The translations under genes were made by a program, and so were the position numbers. 64,000 nucleotides of DNA from Hyphomonas chukchiensis (GTDB taxonomy: Bacteria; Pseudomonadota; Alphaproteobacteria; Caulobacterales; Hyphomonadaceae). The notes below the pieces were generated by a model, which saw only the letters and a program-made list of their open reading frames with translations, had not been told where the DNA came from and did no database searches. The stretch spans positions 45,449 to 109,448 of the forward strand of contig NZ_AWFG01000002.1 in the NCBI RefSeq assembly GCF_000682695.1, read 5' to 3'. Positions 1 to 7,608 of this stretch are shown in pieces; within the stretch, counting starts at the first letter, position 1, and each line of letters begins with the position of its first letter.

Positions 1-849
1 CAGACGCTGATGGACAATATCCAGATGGCGCTGGAAGGCCGCAATGACTGGCGCGTGGCCGTGCTGCCCATCGAGGCGACTGCGCCGAAACTGGAAGAGG
101 CCAAGGGCGAGAAGGCCATCAATGCCGACCAGGCGACCCGCGAGGAATTGTTTTCGGACATTTCGGACGGCGCGCGGCTGGACCGGAATTTCGTCATCAT
201 GGTCGTCCTGTCGACCATCGTGGCGGCGATCGGCCTGAACTCGGATGGCATCGCGGCCGTGATCGGCGCGATGGTGATTGCGCCATTGCTGGGCCCGATC
301 CTCGGCTTTTCGATGGGCGCGGCGCTTGGCGATTTCGACCTGCTGAAGCGGGGCTTCATTACGCTCGCGGTGGGGATATTCACGGCGCTGGCCGTGTCGT
401 TCGCGATCTCGTTCATGCTGCCGCTGAACCTGCAGAGCCACGAGCTGATGTCGCGGGCCGAAGTGCGCGTGGACGGGCTGGCGCTCGCCATGGCGGCGGG
501 TGGCGCGGCGGCGCTGTCGCTGACACGCGGGCAGGCCGAGGCACTGGTCGGCGTGATGGTGGCCGCGGCGCTGTTGCCGCCGGGCGCGGCGCTGGGCCTG
601 TTTGCAGGCGGCGGGGAATATGACCTCGCTTTGCGCGCGGCCCTGCTGCTGGCGCTGAACGTGGCGAGCCTGATCCTGTCGGCGCTGCTCGTGTTCCGGC
701 TGCGCAAGATCCGCCCGCGCAAGTGGATCGAGCAGAAGAATGCGACCTGGGCCGTGTGGCTGAATGCCGGTCTGTCCGCCTTTTTCCTGATCGTCGCGGC
801 GACACTGATTGTGCTGCTTGACCTCGGGGCCAAGGTCGAAATCGGCTAA
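1..849 (+). CDS. DUF389 family membrane protein, 5' truncated
   Basis: The frame is open to the left edge, so the true start lies before the window. The first residues (QTLMDNIQ...WRVAVLPIEAT) match the region that precedes the membrane part in TIGR00341/DUF389 proteins. After about residue 60 come several hydrophobic segments, including VVLSTIVAAIGLNSDG and GAMVIAPLLGPILG, which are the typical DUF389 core, then further helices and a short end. It is an inner-membrane protein of unknown function. Nothing in the sequence shows a substrate. The family assignment is firm; the role is unknown. Confidence 0.8.
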   Translation, partial: QTLMDNIQMALEGRNDWRVAVLPIEATAPKLEEAKGEKAINADQATREELFSDISDGARLDRNFVIMVVLSTIVAAIGLNSDGIAAVIGAMVIAPLLGPILGFSMGAALGDFDLLKRGFITLAVGIFTALAVSFAISFMLPLNLQSHELMSRAEVRVDGLALAMAAGGAAALSLTRGQAEALVGVMVAAALLPPGAALGLFAGGGEYDLALRAALLLALNVASLILSALLVFRLRKIRPRKWIEQKNATWAVWLNAGLSAFFLIVAATLIVLLDLGAKVEIG

Positions 850-930
850 GTGCAGGATATTTTGGACTTTTTGGGCCTGTGGCTGTAAGGTAACACTAAC
901 TTTCACTTCAAAGGACTGTGTCACCCACCC

Positions 931-1365
931 ATGACCGTTGTAGAACCCGTCGCTAATGTCTCCCAATCCCGTGTCGAACGCTATATTTCCACTCTCGATG
1001 ATCCGCAGCGCAAGGCGGAATCGGAAGCCCTGCTGGCCCTGTTTGCCCGTGTGACGGACCTCCCAGCCATGATCTGGGGGACGCACAAGGTCGGCTATGG
1101 CCGCTATGCCTATACGATGGATGGCGGGCGCAGCAGCGAGTTCATGATTGCCGGGTTCGAGCCCGCCAAGAAGCATGTCATCGTCTACCTGTCGCCGGAC
1201 TTTGAAGAGTTCACGGCGCCGCTGGAAATCCTCGGCAAGCATGAGAAGGGCAAGTCCTGCATCTTCATCAAGGCGCTCAAGGACGTGAACCTGGCCGCGC
1301 TGGAAGAAATGGTGCGCCTCGGCATGGCCTCCACCGAGAAGAACTACAAGACAAGCGAGAGCTGA
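931..1365 (+). CDS. DUF1801 domain protein (first of a tandem pair)
   Basis: A 144-residue cytoplasmic protein with no signal peptide. The pattern WGTHKVGYGRYAY, then a strand rich in valine and tyrosine (HVIVYLSPDF), then LGKHEKGKSCIFIKALKDVN is typical of the DUF1801 (YdhG-like) fold. Its function is not established. The next gene encodes a clear paralogue with the same landmarks in the same order and starts 11 bases downstream, so the two are probably co-transcribed and arose by duplication. An AAGGA lies about 15 bases before the ATG, a rather long spacing. Confidence 0.8.
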   Translation: MTVVEPVANVSQSRVERYISTLDDPQRKAESEALLALFARVTDLPAMIWGTHKVGYGRYAYTMDGGRSSEFMIAGFEPAKKHVIVYLSPDFEEFTAPLEILGKHEKGKSCIFIKALKDVNLAALEEMVRLGMASTEKNYKTSES

Positions 1366-1376
1366 GGCCGGGGGCG

Positions 1377-1811
1377 ATGGGGAAAGCCGCGAACAAGACG
1401 CAGCAGACCACCCTTTCGCCCGAGGCTTTCATTGCCGGCATTGAGTCTCCGCGCCGCAAGGCCGACGCGGAGACCCTGCTCGTGTGGTTCGGCGACGTCA
1501 CCGGCCTGAAGCCGAAGATGTGGGGTCCGTCGATCATCGGCTATGGCCGCTATCACTACAAATATGAGAGCGGCCGCGAAGGCGACATGCTGATGACCGG
1601 CTTCTCGCCGCGCAAGGCCTCGCTCGTGCTTTACATCATGCCCGGCCATGAGGGCATGGATGCGTTGCTCGCCCGCCTCGGCAAGCACAAGACCGGGGCA
1701 GGTTGCCTCTATATCAACACGCTGGCCGACGTGGATATGGACGTGTTGCGCGAGATGGTCGAAGAGGGCGTGGCGCATATGCGCGCCACCTATGAGACCT
1801 GGGACGAATGA
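1377..1811 (+). CDS. DUF1801 domain protein (second of a tandem pair)
   Basis: 144 residues, the same length as its upstream neighbour, with matching landmarks: SPRRKADAETLLVWF, MWGPSIIGYGRYHYKYESG, LVLYIMPGHEG and LGKHKTGAGCLYINTLADVDMDVL. This is the DUF1801 fold; the biochemical role is unknown. The stop codon overlaps the start of the downstream acetyltransferase by four bases (ATGA), which suggests translational coupling. The N-terminus carries a short extra stretch (GKAANKTQQ) not present in the first copy. Confidence 0.8.
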   Translation: MGKAANKTQQTTLSPEAFIAGIESPRRKADAETLLVWFGDVTGLKPKMWGPSIIGYGRYHYKYESGREGDMLMTGFSPRKASLVLYIMPGHEGMDALLARLGKHKTGAGCLYINTLADVDMDVLREMVEEGVAHMRATYETWDE

Positions 1812-2362
1812 GCGAGACTTTTGTATTCCGTCACCGCGTTGCGACGGAAGAGGACATACCGGCCATCGTGGACCTGATGAAGGCCTCGATTGCCGAGAAC
1901 ATGAAGGCCTTCCTGTCGGCTGAGGAAATCGCCGCCGCGCAGGAGTCGATGGGGCTCGACCGCTCCTTGATCAATGATGGCACTTATTTCGTGATCGAGA
2001 CGGACGTGGACGGCGCGACCGTCATGGCGGCGTGTGGCGGCTGGGGCAAGCGCCGCACGCTCTATGGCGGCGACCAGACGGCGGGCCGCGACGACTCGCT
2101 GGCCGACCCGGCGATCCATGCCGCGCGCATCCGCGCCATGTATACGCATCCGGGCTGGACGCGGCGGGGCATCGGCTCGCTGCTGCTGGACCTTGGCGAG
2201 GGCGCGGCGCGGGAAGCAGGGTTCAAGACGATCGAGCTGGGCTCCACCGTGCCGGGCTATCCGCTTTATCTGGCGCGGGGGTATGAGCCCTATCACACCG
2301 AGGAACAGGTCGCCTCGAACGGTCAGGTGAAGACTGTCATCCATATGCGCAAGACGCTCTAG
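1808..2362 (+). CDS. GNAT family N-acetyltransferase
   Basis: 184 residues. The N-terminal strand (FRHRVATEEDIPAIVDLM) is a typical GNAT beginning. The acetyl-CoA loop is in the segment YTHPGWTRRGIGSLLLDLGE, where RRGIG fits the R/Q-x-x-G-x-G/A signature (motif A). The end (GYPLYLARGYEP) matches the last strand of the fold. It would transfer an acetyl group from acetyl-CoA to an unknown amine. The start overlaps the second DUF1801 gene by four bases, so it is the last gene of that small operon; the next gene converges on it. Confidence 0.85.
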   Translation: MSETFVFRHRVATEEDIPAIVDLMKASIAENMKAFLSAEEIAAAQESMGLDRSLINDGTYFVIETDVDGATVMAACGGWGKRRTLYGGDQTAGRDDSLADPAIHAARIRAMYTHPGWTRRGIGSLLLDLGEGAAREAGFKTIELGSTVPGYPLYLARGYEPYHTEEQVASNGQVKTVIHMRKTL

Positions 2363-2844
2363 AACGCGCCCATGGCGAGGCCGGCGCCAAGGGCCTGGCC
2401 GAGATTGGCGCAGCGTGTGAGGCCCGCCTCGGGAATGGTCTTTGGCGCGAGGATGTCTTCCTGCGTCTGCGCATTGGTGCAGATGATGATTGGCGGCTGG
2501 GCTTCCTTGAGCCGCCAGCCCATCGCGATGCGGCGGATCTGGCGGGCGGCATTCTCGCCATCTGACCCTGCGCAAACCATCTGGGCATAGGGACGGCCCT
2601 CGACCTGACCGAGCATCGGGTAATAGCAGCGGTCGAAGAATTCCTTCATCTCGCCGGAGAGGCCTGCGAGATTTTCCGGCGCGGCGAAAAGGAAGCCGCT
2701 GGCGGCGAACATGTCGAACGGGGTCGTGTCTTCGGCGCGCTTGAGGATGGTCTCGGTTTCGGCGCGCGCAGCTTCGGCGGCCGCCTCTGCCATTTGCAGG
2801 GTGCCACCAGTGCGGGAGTGCCAGACGATAAGGAGTTGCGCCAT
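2359..2844 (-). CDS. Flavodoxin-like / NADPH-dependent FMN reductase family protein
   Basis: I take the start at MAQLLIVWHSRTGGT, giving 161 residues; an earlier ATG adds 35 residues with no family character. An AAGG lies on the coding strand shortly before an alternative upstream reading, so the start is chosen by homology. The segment SRTGGTLQMAEAAAE is the phosphate-binding loop of flavodoxin-fold proteins, and FDMFAASGFLFAAPENLAGLSGEMKEFFDRCYY matches the region around the isoalloxazine ring in the NAD(P)H:quinone reductase group. It probably binds FMN and handles quinones or similar acceptors. It converges on the GNAT gene with a four-base overlap. Confidence 0.75.
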   Translation of the reverse strand: MAQLLIVWHSRTGGTLQMAEAAAEAARAETETILKRAEDTTPFDMFAASGFLFAAPENLAGLSGEMKEFFDRCYYPMLGQVEGRPYAQMVCAGSDGENAARQIRRIAMGWRLKEAQPPIIICTNAQTQEDILAPKTIPEAGLTRCANLGQALGAGLAMGAF

Positions 2845-2965
2845 GTTCGCGTCATAAAACGAAATGTGCGGGATAGGCAATCCGGCCGATGGCGAGAATG
2901 TACAATCCCCGCGCCGCGGCGACAGGCAGCATGGTCTCAAGGATACCATGACGGGGGAACGGACA

Positions 2966-4864
2966 ATGTCGCAGGCCTGGAAATCGATTCTTCAAACACT
3001 CGGCACGGCGATTGCCCTGATGGCGCTGGCGCCGTCCGCGTTGGCGGAATCAACCGATGCCACGCTCAAGGCGGACATGGCCGCCTGCAAGCAGGCGAAC
3101 GACAACAAGGCCTGCGAGGAGGCCTATGACTATTACGACGCCCGACTGGACGATGCGAAGGGCAAGAAGGCGGCGGGTTACGTGGCCGAGATGGTCGTGC
3201 TGGCAGATACGGGGTGTGCTGCAGGCAATGGCTGGCTCTGCACCGAAATCGGCGTGTCGTACAAGAACGGTTACAAGGGGCGGGCCGAGGACCAGGTGCT
3301 CGGGCTGCAGCATAATCTGAGGGCCTGCGATCTCGGCAATGGTCTTGGCTGCGCCCGGACGGGGCAGGCGTATCAGACGGGAAAGGGGGTCGCGAAGGAC
3401 GAGGCGGAGGCGACGCGATATTATCTGAAGGGCTGTGAGCTGGATGGTTCGAACGGCTGCCAGTATCAGGCCTATCTCGTGCTGCTGCAGTATCTGAACA
3501 GGATACCCTATTCCAAGGATGCCATTGAAACGCTGAAGGGCCGGTGCGCCGATACGGGCCTTGACGGGGCGGCATGTGTCGAACTCGGCAAGGCGTCCTT
3601 CTACGGTGCCTACGATATGCCGGAGGACGAAAAGCAGGCGCGAATATACTGGGGCAAGGCCTGCGCGCGCGCCGTTTATGCGCCCGGGTGCACGCTGCGC
3701 GCGCTGCTCGTGCTGAGTGATACGGACATGAGGGAGCCGCATTCGCCGGACAATCTGAACGGTATACAAAGCCTTTATCGCGGCTGCCTGCTGGGTGACC
3801 TTCCGGCGTGCGAATTCATGGTTTTCGCCGGGCAGGAATATGCATGGGACTATGAGGACGTTGTTGCACAGGGCATGTATGGCCGCTGCCTGGCGAAGCC
3901 GTCCGTCGAGGACTGTACGATGTCGGGCAAGGCGTTCAGGAACTACAGATTTCCGGACCATCCGCTGAAGGGTGAAGTAGCGAGCGACAAGTCGATGCGA
4001 GCCCTGACGACGGCGTGCAGGGAATTCAACGTCGCATGCGTCGATGTCGCCAATTCCTATCTGGAAGATCAGAAGTTTACCATGGGGTCCGCCAACCTCG
4101 CCATCGGCGTGCTGGAATCTGCTTGCGAAAAAGGCGACGCAGCGGCCTGCGCACGCAAGGATGAAGTGGTCGCGGAAACCGGCGGCGTCACGGGCAGCTA
4201 TATCGACCCCATGCTGAACGATGACGAGCGCTTCCTGCTCGCGCGGTTCGACATCGAAAGCGGTGAGACACAGCGAGGCCGGGAGACGATGCAATGGCTG
4301 GCCTTCATGGGCCACACGCACGCCCAGCTCTACCTCGCCTATGCCTACGAGAATGGCCTGAGCGTGGCGCAAAAGGATGCAAGCGGACGGATGCCGGACC
4401 TGCCCTATACGGTCAGCGACAAGGAGAGAATGATCTACGAGCTGTTCGATGCGGCAGCGAAGAAGGGCGTACCCGACGCGGCCATGAAGGTTGCCGTAAT
4501 CAAGTATTCCGAGAACGACCACGAGGGCAGCGACAGCTATGAGAGCGCGATTTACAACGCGCTCTATCTCGGTGCCGACGGCGCCCAGCAGTTCTACGAT
4601 GCCGTCATCGCCCAGAACAAGGCGCGGACCGAGGCCCAACTCGCAGCGATCCGCGAGATGAACCGCCAGAACATCCAGTCGCGCGACAACATGGATCGCC
4701 AGACGGTGCAGAGCGCGTGGGACCAGTATTACAAGCGCCAGGAAGAGCGGAAAGAAGCCGAGGGCGGCGAGGTCTGCGGCACGGTCTATGGCGAAGGCAA
4801 CTCGACCTATCGCACGTGCATGTCACGGGCGACGGCGATGAAACATTATCGCGGGAATTTCTGA
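2966..4864 (+). CDS. Exported cysteine-rich Sel1/Hcp-like repeat protein
   Basis: The chosen ATG follows GGGGGAAC by about six bases and begins a good signal peptide (hydrophobic TAIALMALAPSALA, cleavage after ALA), giving 632 residues. From about residue 60 there are Sel1-like repeats with paired cysteines, for example CDLGNGLGCARTGQAYQTGKG and similar units, as in the Helicobacter Hcp proteins. A second repeat group (MGHTHAQLYLAYAYENG) follows near residue 450. The end is charged and probably coiled coil, then has a Cys pair (CGTVYGEGNSTYRTC). Such repeats bind proteins, so a periplasmic scaffold role is likely. The next gene starts two bases after the stop. Confidence 0.75.
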   Translation: MSQAWKSILQTLGTAIALMALAPSALAESTDATLKADMAACKQANDNKACEEAYDYYDARLDDAKGKKAAGYVAEMVVLADTGCAAGNGWLCTEIGVSYKNGYKGRAEDQVLGLQHNLRACDLGNGLGCARTGQAYQTGKGVAKDEAEATRYYLKGCELDGSNGCQYQAYLVLLQYLNRIPYSKDAIETLKGRCADTGLDGAACVELGKASFYGAYDMPEDEKQARIYWGKACARAVYAPGCTLRALLVLSDTDMREPHSPDNLNGIQSLYRGCLLGDLPACEFMVFAGQEYAWDYEDVVAQGMYGRCLAKPSVEDCTMSGKAFRNYRFPDHPLKGEVASDKSMRALTTACREFNVACVDVANSYLEDQKFTMGSANLAIGVLESACEKGDAAACARKDEVVAETGGVTGSYIDPMLNDDERFLLARFDIESGETQRGRETMQWLAFMGHTHAQLYLAYAYENGLSVAQKDASGRMPDLPYTVSDKERMIYELFDAAAKKGVPDAAMKVAVIKYSENDHEGSDSYESAIYNALYLGADGAQQFYDAVIAQNKARTEAQLAAIREMNRQNIQSRDNMDRQTVQSAWDQYYKRQEERKEAEGGEVCGTVYGEGNSTYRTCMSRATAMKHYRGNF

Positions 4865-4866
4865 CA

Positions 4867-6849
4867 ATGGGGATGCGCATGATCCGGATGATTGGGGCGA
4901 TGTGGCTGGCGCTCGCCATGGGGATGTTTGCAACCGCGATTGCCCAGGAGCCAGGGACGCCTCCCGTAGCGCAAGTCGCGCTTGATCCGGGTGTGCCATT
5001 GAAGGCGCCGAAGAATGGTACACTGAGCGCCCTGTCGCCGATCGGAAAAGTGCTGGTCGGGTGGGAGGCGAAGAAGAAATGGGGACTGGAGCGCGGCGAC
5101 GCAGTGCCCTTCCATTATGCGCGCTACACGGTGAGCGCCGACACCAAGGTCAAGAAGGGCACCGCCCGCGCCGGCACTGACCTCTACGGCATCTATTACA
5201 AGAGCGCCAATGGCAGCTCGAAGAAGGATGGCGACTGGGTGGTCAAACCGGAATGGTCCGGCCTTTTTCCGCTGAACACAGACCAGATGCTGGTGCGGGC
5301 ACCGGGGACGGAGACCTGGTATGTGCTGCGCCTGTCGAACGGCAAGCTCAAGCAGCTCGACGATGGCGAGATTGCAATCACCCATATCGTGGATGAGGAA
5401 GTGACCGATCTCGTCAATCTCTATGGCGATGAGCTCTATTATCTTGTCACCGCCGACAATGGCACGAGCCAGACGATCCGCCTTCTCAGCTGGAACGCGT
5501 TCGAGCAGGAATTCTCGCTGCGCGCGCCGATCGACAATGTCGTGCCAGCCGCGACGCTTGGCGAGCCTCCGGTCAAGGTGACGATGCATCAGGATTTCTT
5601 CGTGCGCCGCTACAAGGCGGACGGATCGGCCTATGATTTCGTGGTCGTCAGTGACCCGGCTTCGACAAAGAATGTCCAGCCGCGTGTCGCATCGACACTG
5701 GAGGTGACCTACCCGTTCAAGCAGGCGATGTATGTGCTGGATGCCGAAAAGCAGCTCTATCTGCCGGTCGAGGATGAAATGTCACTGTCAGCCATGAGAA
5801 ACGCGCAGGAGAACAATCCGGATTTTCTCGGTGTGCGCCCGGTTGGCCTCGGCGTGACGACCGGCACCAGGGAACATCCGCTGGAAGCCTACAAGGATGG
5901 CTTCATGGTCGCCGTGTGGAACACGCCGAAGGGCGAGCGCCTTGCCGTGCTCAAGCCCGACTGGCGCAGCTACATGTATTCCATCGATACCTGGAGCGCG
6001 GCCTACAAGCCGGAAAGGTCGACCTATTATTTCAACTATCTGAATCCGCATCATGCCGCGGCTTCGAAATCATGGGCAGCCTATAGCGAGATCTATCCGA
6101 TCTACATACCCGACGAGGTTCGCAATGACCCCGATCCGGAGCTCGCCATATACAGTGGCATTTATTGCGTGGGGCCCGATGGGACCGTCGATGTGAACGT
6201 GGTGCAGGCCGGTTTCGCTGACGGCTGGTACTTCCGCGCCAACCCGGAACGGCTGGAGGACATGGACGCGGCGCGCGAATTCGTTGCGCAGGCCATGACG
6301 GTTGAGGGACGCCGCGCCGTGCATGCCCATCTGGGGAAACTGATCGCTGACAAGCAGGACAGGATTGCCGCCTCGGAACTTCGCAAGAAGGAGGCTGAGC
6401 AGGCAGCGATCGTGGCGCGCCGCGAGGCCCAGGAGAAGGCGCTCGAGGCCAAGCATGGGGAGATCAGATCCCTCCTGGCAAGGGGAGACTATTACCGCGC
6501 ACTGGACCTTGCCTATATCGAACCCCGTTTCCTGCCCGAGGCCATCAAGGCGACGATGGATGCGGGCTATGAAAACCTGGTCACGCTCGAGATGGCCGAG
6601 TCCTGCATGTACTGGGCGGACAACTGGCAGGCCGCCTATTGCGGCAACCGGATCTGGAAACTGAAGCCGCCATCGAACCGGACGGTGCAGTACGGCCCGG
6701 CCTATTCAGGCTCGTCGAGCGGCTCATCGGCCGCAGCAGATACCAGCCAGTATGACATCATGGAGGCGGCCCGCCAGAGCTCGCGCGATGCCTACAATAG
6801 CGGCCGTACTGGCAGCTATCTCTGCGGCTCTGGCCAGTCCTGCAACTAG
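4867..6849 (+). CDS. Large exported protein of unknown function, coupled to the Sel1 gene
   Basis: 660 residues. The start two bases after the upstream stop begins MGMRMIRMIGAMW, a signal peptide ending near ATAIAQ. ATGs 6 and 12 bases further on are also possible. I recognise no family. Residues about 40 to 480 look like a beta-rich exported domain with many Tyr/Trp residues. Around 495-540 is a charged helix (DRIAASELRKKEAEQAAIVARREAQEKALE) that should form a coiled coil. It is followed by a small helical region with Cys residues (ESCMYWADNWQAAYCG) and a Ser/Gly-rich tail ending CGSGQSCN. Coupling to the Sel1 gene suggests that the two proteins work together outside the cytoplasm. Confidence 0.6.
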   Translation: MGMRMIRMIGAMWLALAMGMFATAIAQEPGTPPVAQVALDPGVPLKAPKNGTLSALSPIGKVLVGWEAKKKWGLERGDAVPFHYARYTVSADTKVKKGTARAGTDLYGIYYKSANGSSKKDGDWVVKPEWSGLFPLNTDQMLVRAPGTETWYVLRLSNGKLKQLDDGEIAITHIVDEEVTDLVNLYGDELYYLVTADNGTSQTIRLLSWNAFEQEFSLRAPIDNVVPAATLGEPPVKVTMHQDFFVRRYKADGSAYDFVVVSDPASTKNVQPRVASTLEVTYPFKQAMYVLDAEKQLYLPVEDEMSLSAMRNAQENNPDFLGVRPVGLGVTTGTREHPLEAYKDGFMVAVWNTPKGERLAVLKPDWRSYMYSIDTWSAAYKPERSTYYFNYLNPHHAAASKSWAAYSEIYPIYIPDEVRNDPDPELAIYSGIYCVGPDGTVDVNVVQAGFADGWYFRANPERLEDMDAAREFVAQAMTVEGRRAVHAHLGKLIADKQDRIAASELRKKEAEQAAIVARREAQEKALEAKHGEIRSLLARGDYYRALDLAYIEPRFLPEAIKATMDAGYENLVTLEMAESCMYWADNWQAAYCGNRIWKLKPPSNRTVQYGPAYSGSSSGSSAAADTSQYDIMEAARQSSRDAYNSGRTGSYLCGSGQSCN

Positions 6850-6862
6850 CGTCCGCGCTAGT
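6845..6862. other. Perfect inverted repeat spanning two convergent stop codons
   Basis: ACTAGCG and CGCTAGT flank a TCCG loop. The left arm contains the TAG stop of the exported protein (6847-6849), and the right arm contains the TAG stop of the nitroreductase read on the other strand. No T-run follows on either strand, so it is a weak terminator at best. Confidence 0.5.
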
Positions 6863-7535
6863 CGTCAAAGCCCCGGAACACGGCCGCTTCGTCGACGGAC
6901 TTGCGGGTTGAGACGACGGCGTTGGCGGGGAAGCTGTCGTCTGGCCAGCCCATGGCGACGCAGGTCTGGATGACCTGATCGTCGGGGATGCCGGCATGTT
7001 CGCGCACGACGGGGCTCTGCATGATGCCCTGCGAGTTGATCACACAGCCAAGGCCCCTGGACCATGCGGCGTTGACGAGGCAGTTGACCACGCCGCCGCA
7101 GTCGAAGGGCGCGATGTCGCTGCCCTGAATGGACTTGTCATAGGTGATGACGATGGAGACCGGCGCGTCGAACTGGCGGAAGCCGCGCAGCACCCAGTCA
7201 TGGCGCTTTTCCTTGTCGTGACGCTCGATGCCCATGGCTTCGAAGAGCTGGATGGCGATGCCGATCTGGCGCTCGCGGTGGACGCCTTCATAGCCGGGGC
7301 CCATGCGAAATTCGCGACTGTCGGGCACGCCGGCAAGGTTGCGTTCGACATTGCCTTCGCGGATCTTGTCGAGGACGTCACCGGCGACGACGTAGAAGTT
7401 CCAGGGCTGGGTGTTGAGCGAGGTGGGCGCGCGCATCGCGAGTTCAAGCACCTCGCGGATCAGGGCCTTGGGAACGGGTTTCTTCTGGTAGCCGCGAATG
7501 CTGCGCCGGCCCATGATCACGTCATCGAATTCCAT
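6858..7535 (-). CDS. Nitroreductase family protein (FMN-dependent)
   Basis: 225 residues. The opening MEFDDVIMGRRSIRGYQ and RAPTSLNTQPWNFYVV are the FMN-binding signatures of the nitroreductase (NfsB/PnbA) family. AAWSRGLGCVINSQ and the late TCVAMGWPDDSFPAN match the second flavin-contact region. The enzyme would use NAD(P)H to reduce nitro compounds, quinones or flavins. A GGGAGC stretch lies about five bases before the ATG on the coding strand. The gene stands alone between a convergent neighbour and the GMC oxidoreductase. Confidence 0.9.
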   Translation of the reverse strand: MEFDDVIMGRRSIRGYQKKPVPKALIREVLELAMRAPTSLNTQPWNFYVVAGDVLDKIREGNVERNLAGVPDSREFRMGPGYEGVHRERQIGIAIQLFEAMGIERHDKEKRHDWVLRGFRQFDAPVSIVITYDKSIQGSDIAPFDCGGVVNCLVNAAWSRGLGCVINSQGIMQSPVVREHAGIPDDQVIQTCVAMGWPDDSFPANAVVSTRKSVDEAAVFRGFDD

Positions 7536-7608
7536 CTGGAAGCTCCCTTATTTTATTGTGCCTGTTTAGGCATATCGGGGCGGGCTCGCCACCCTGCCGT
7601 TGCGACAA

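Noticed and set aside
3050..4639. 529-residue leftward open frame opposite the Sel1 gene
   Set aside because: The Sel1 repeats and signal peptide on the plus strand explain the region; the antisense protein has no family character.
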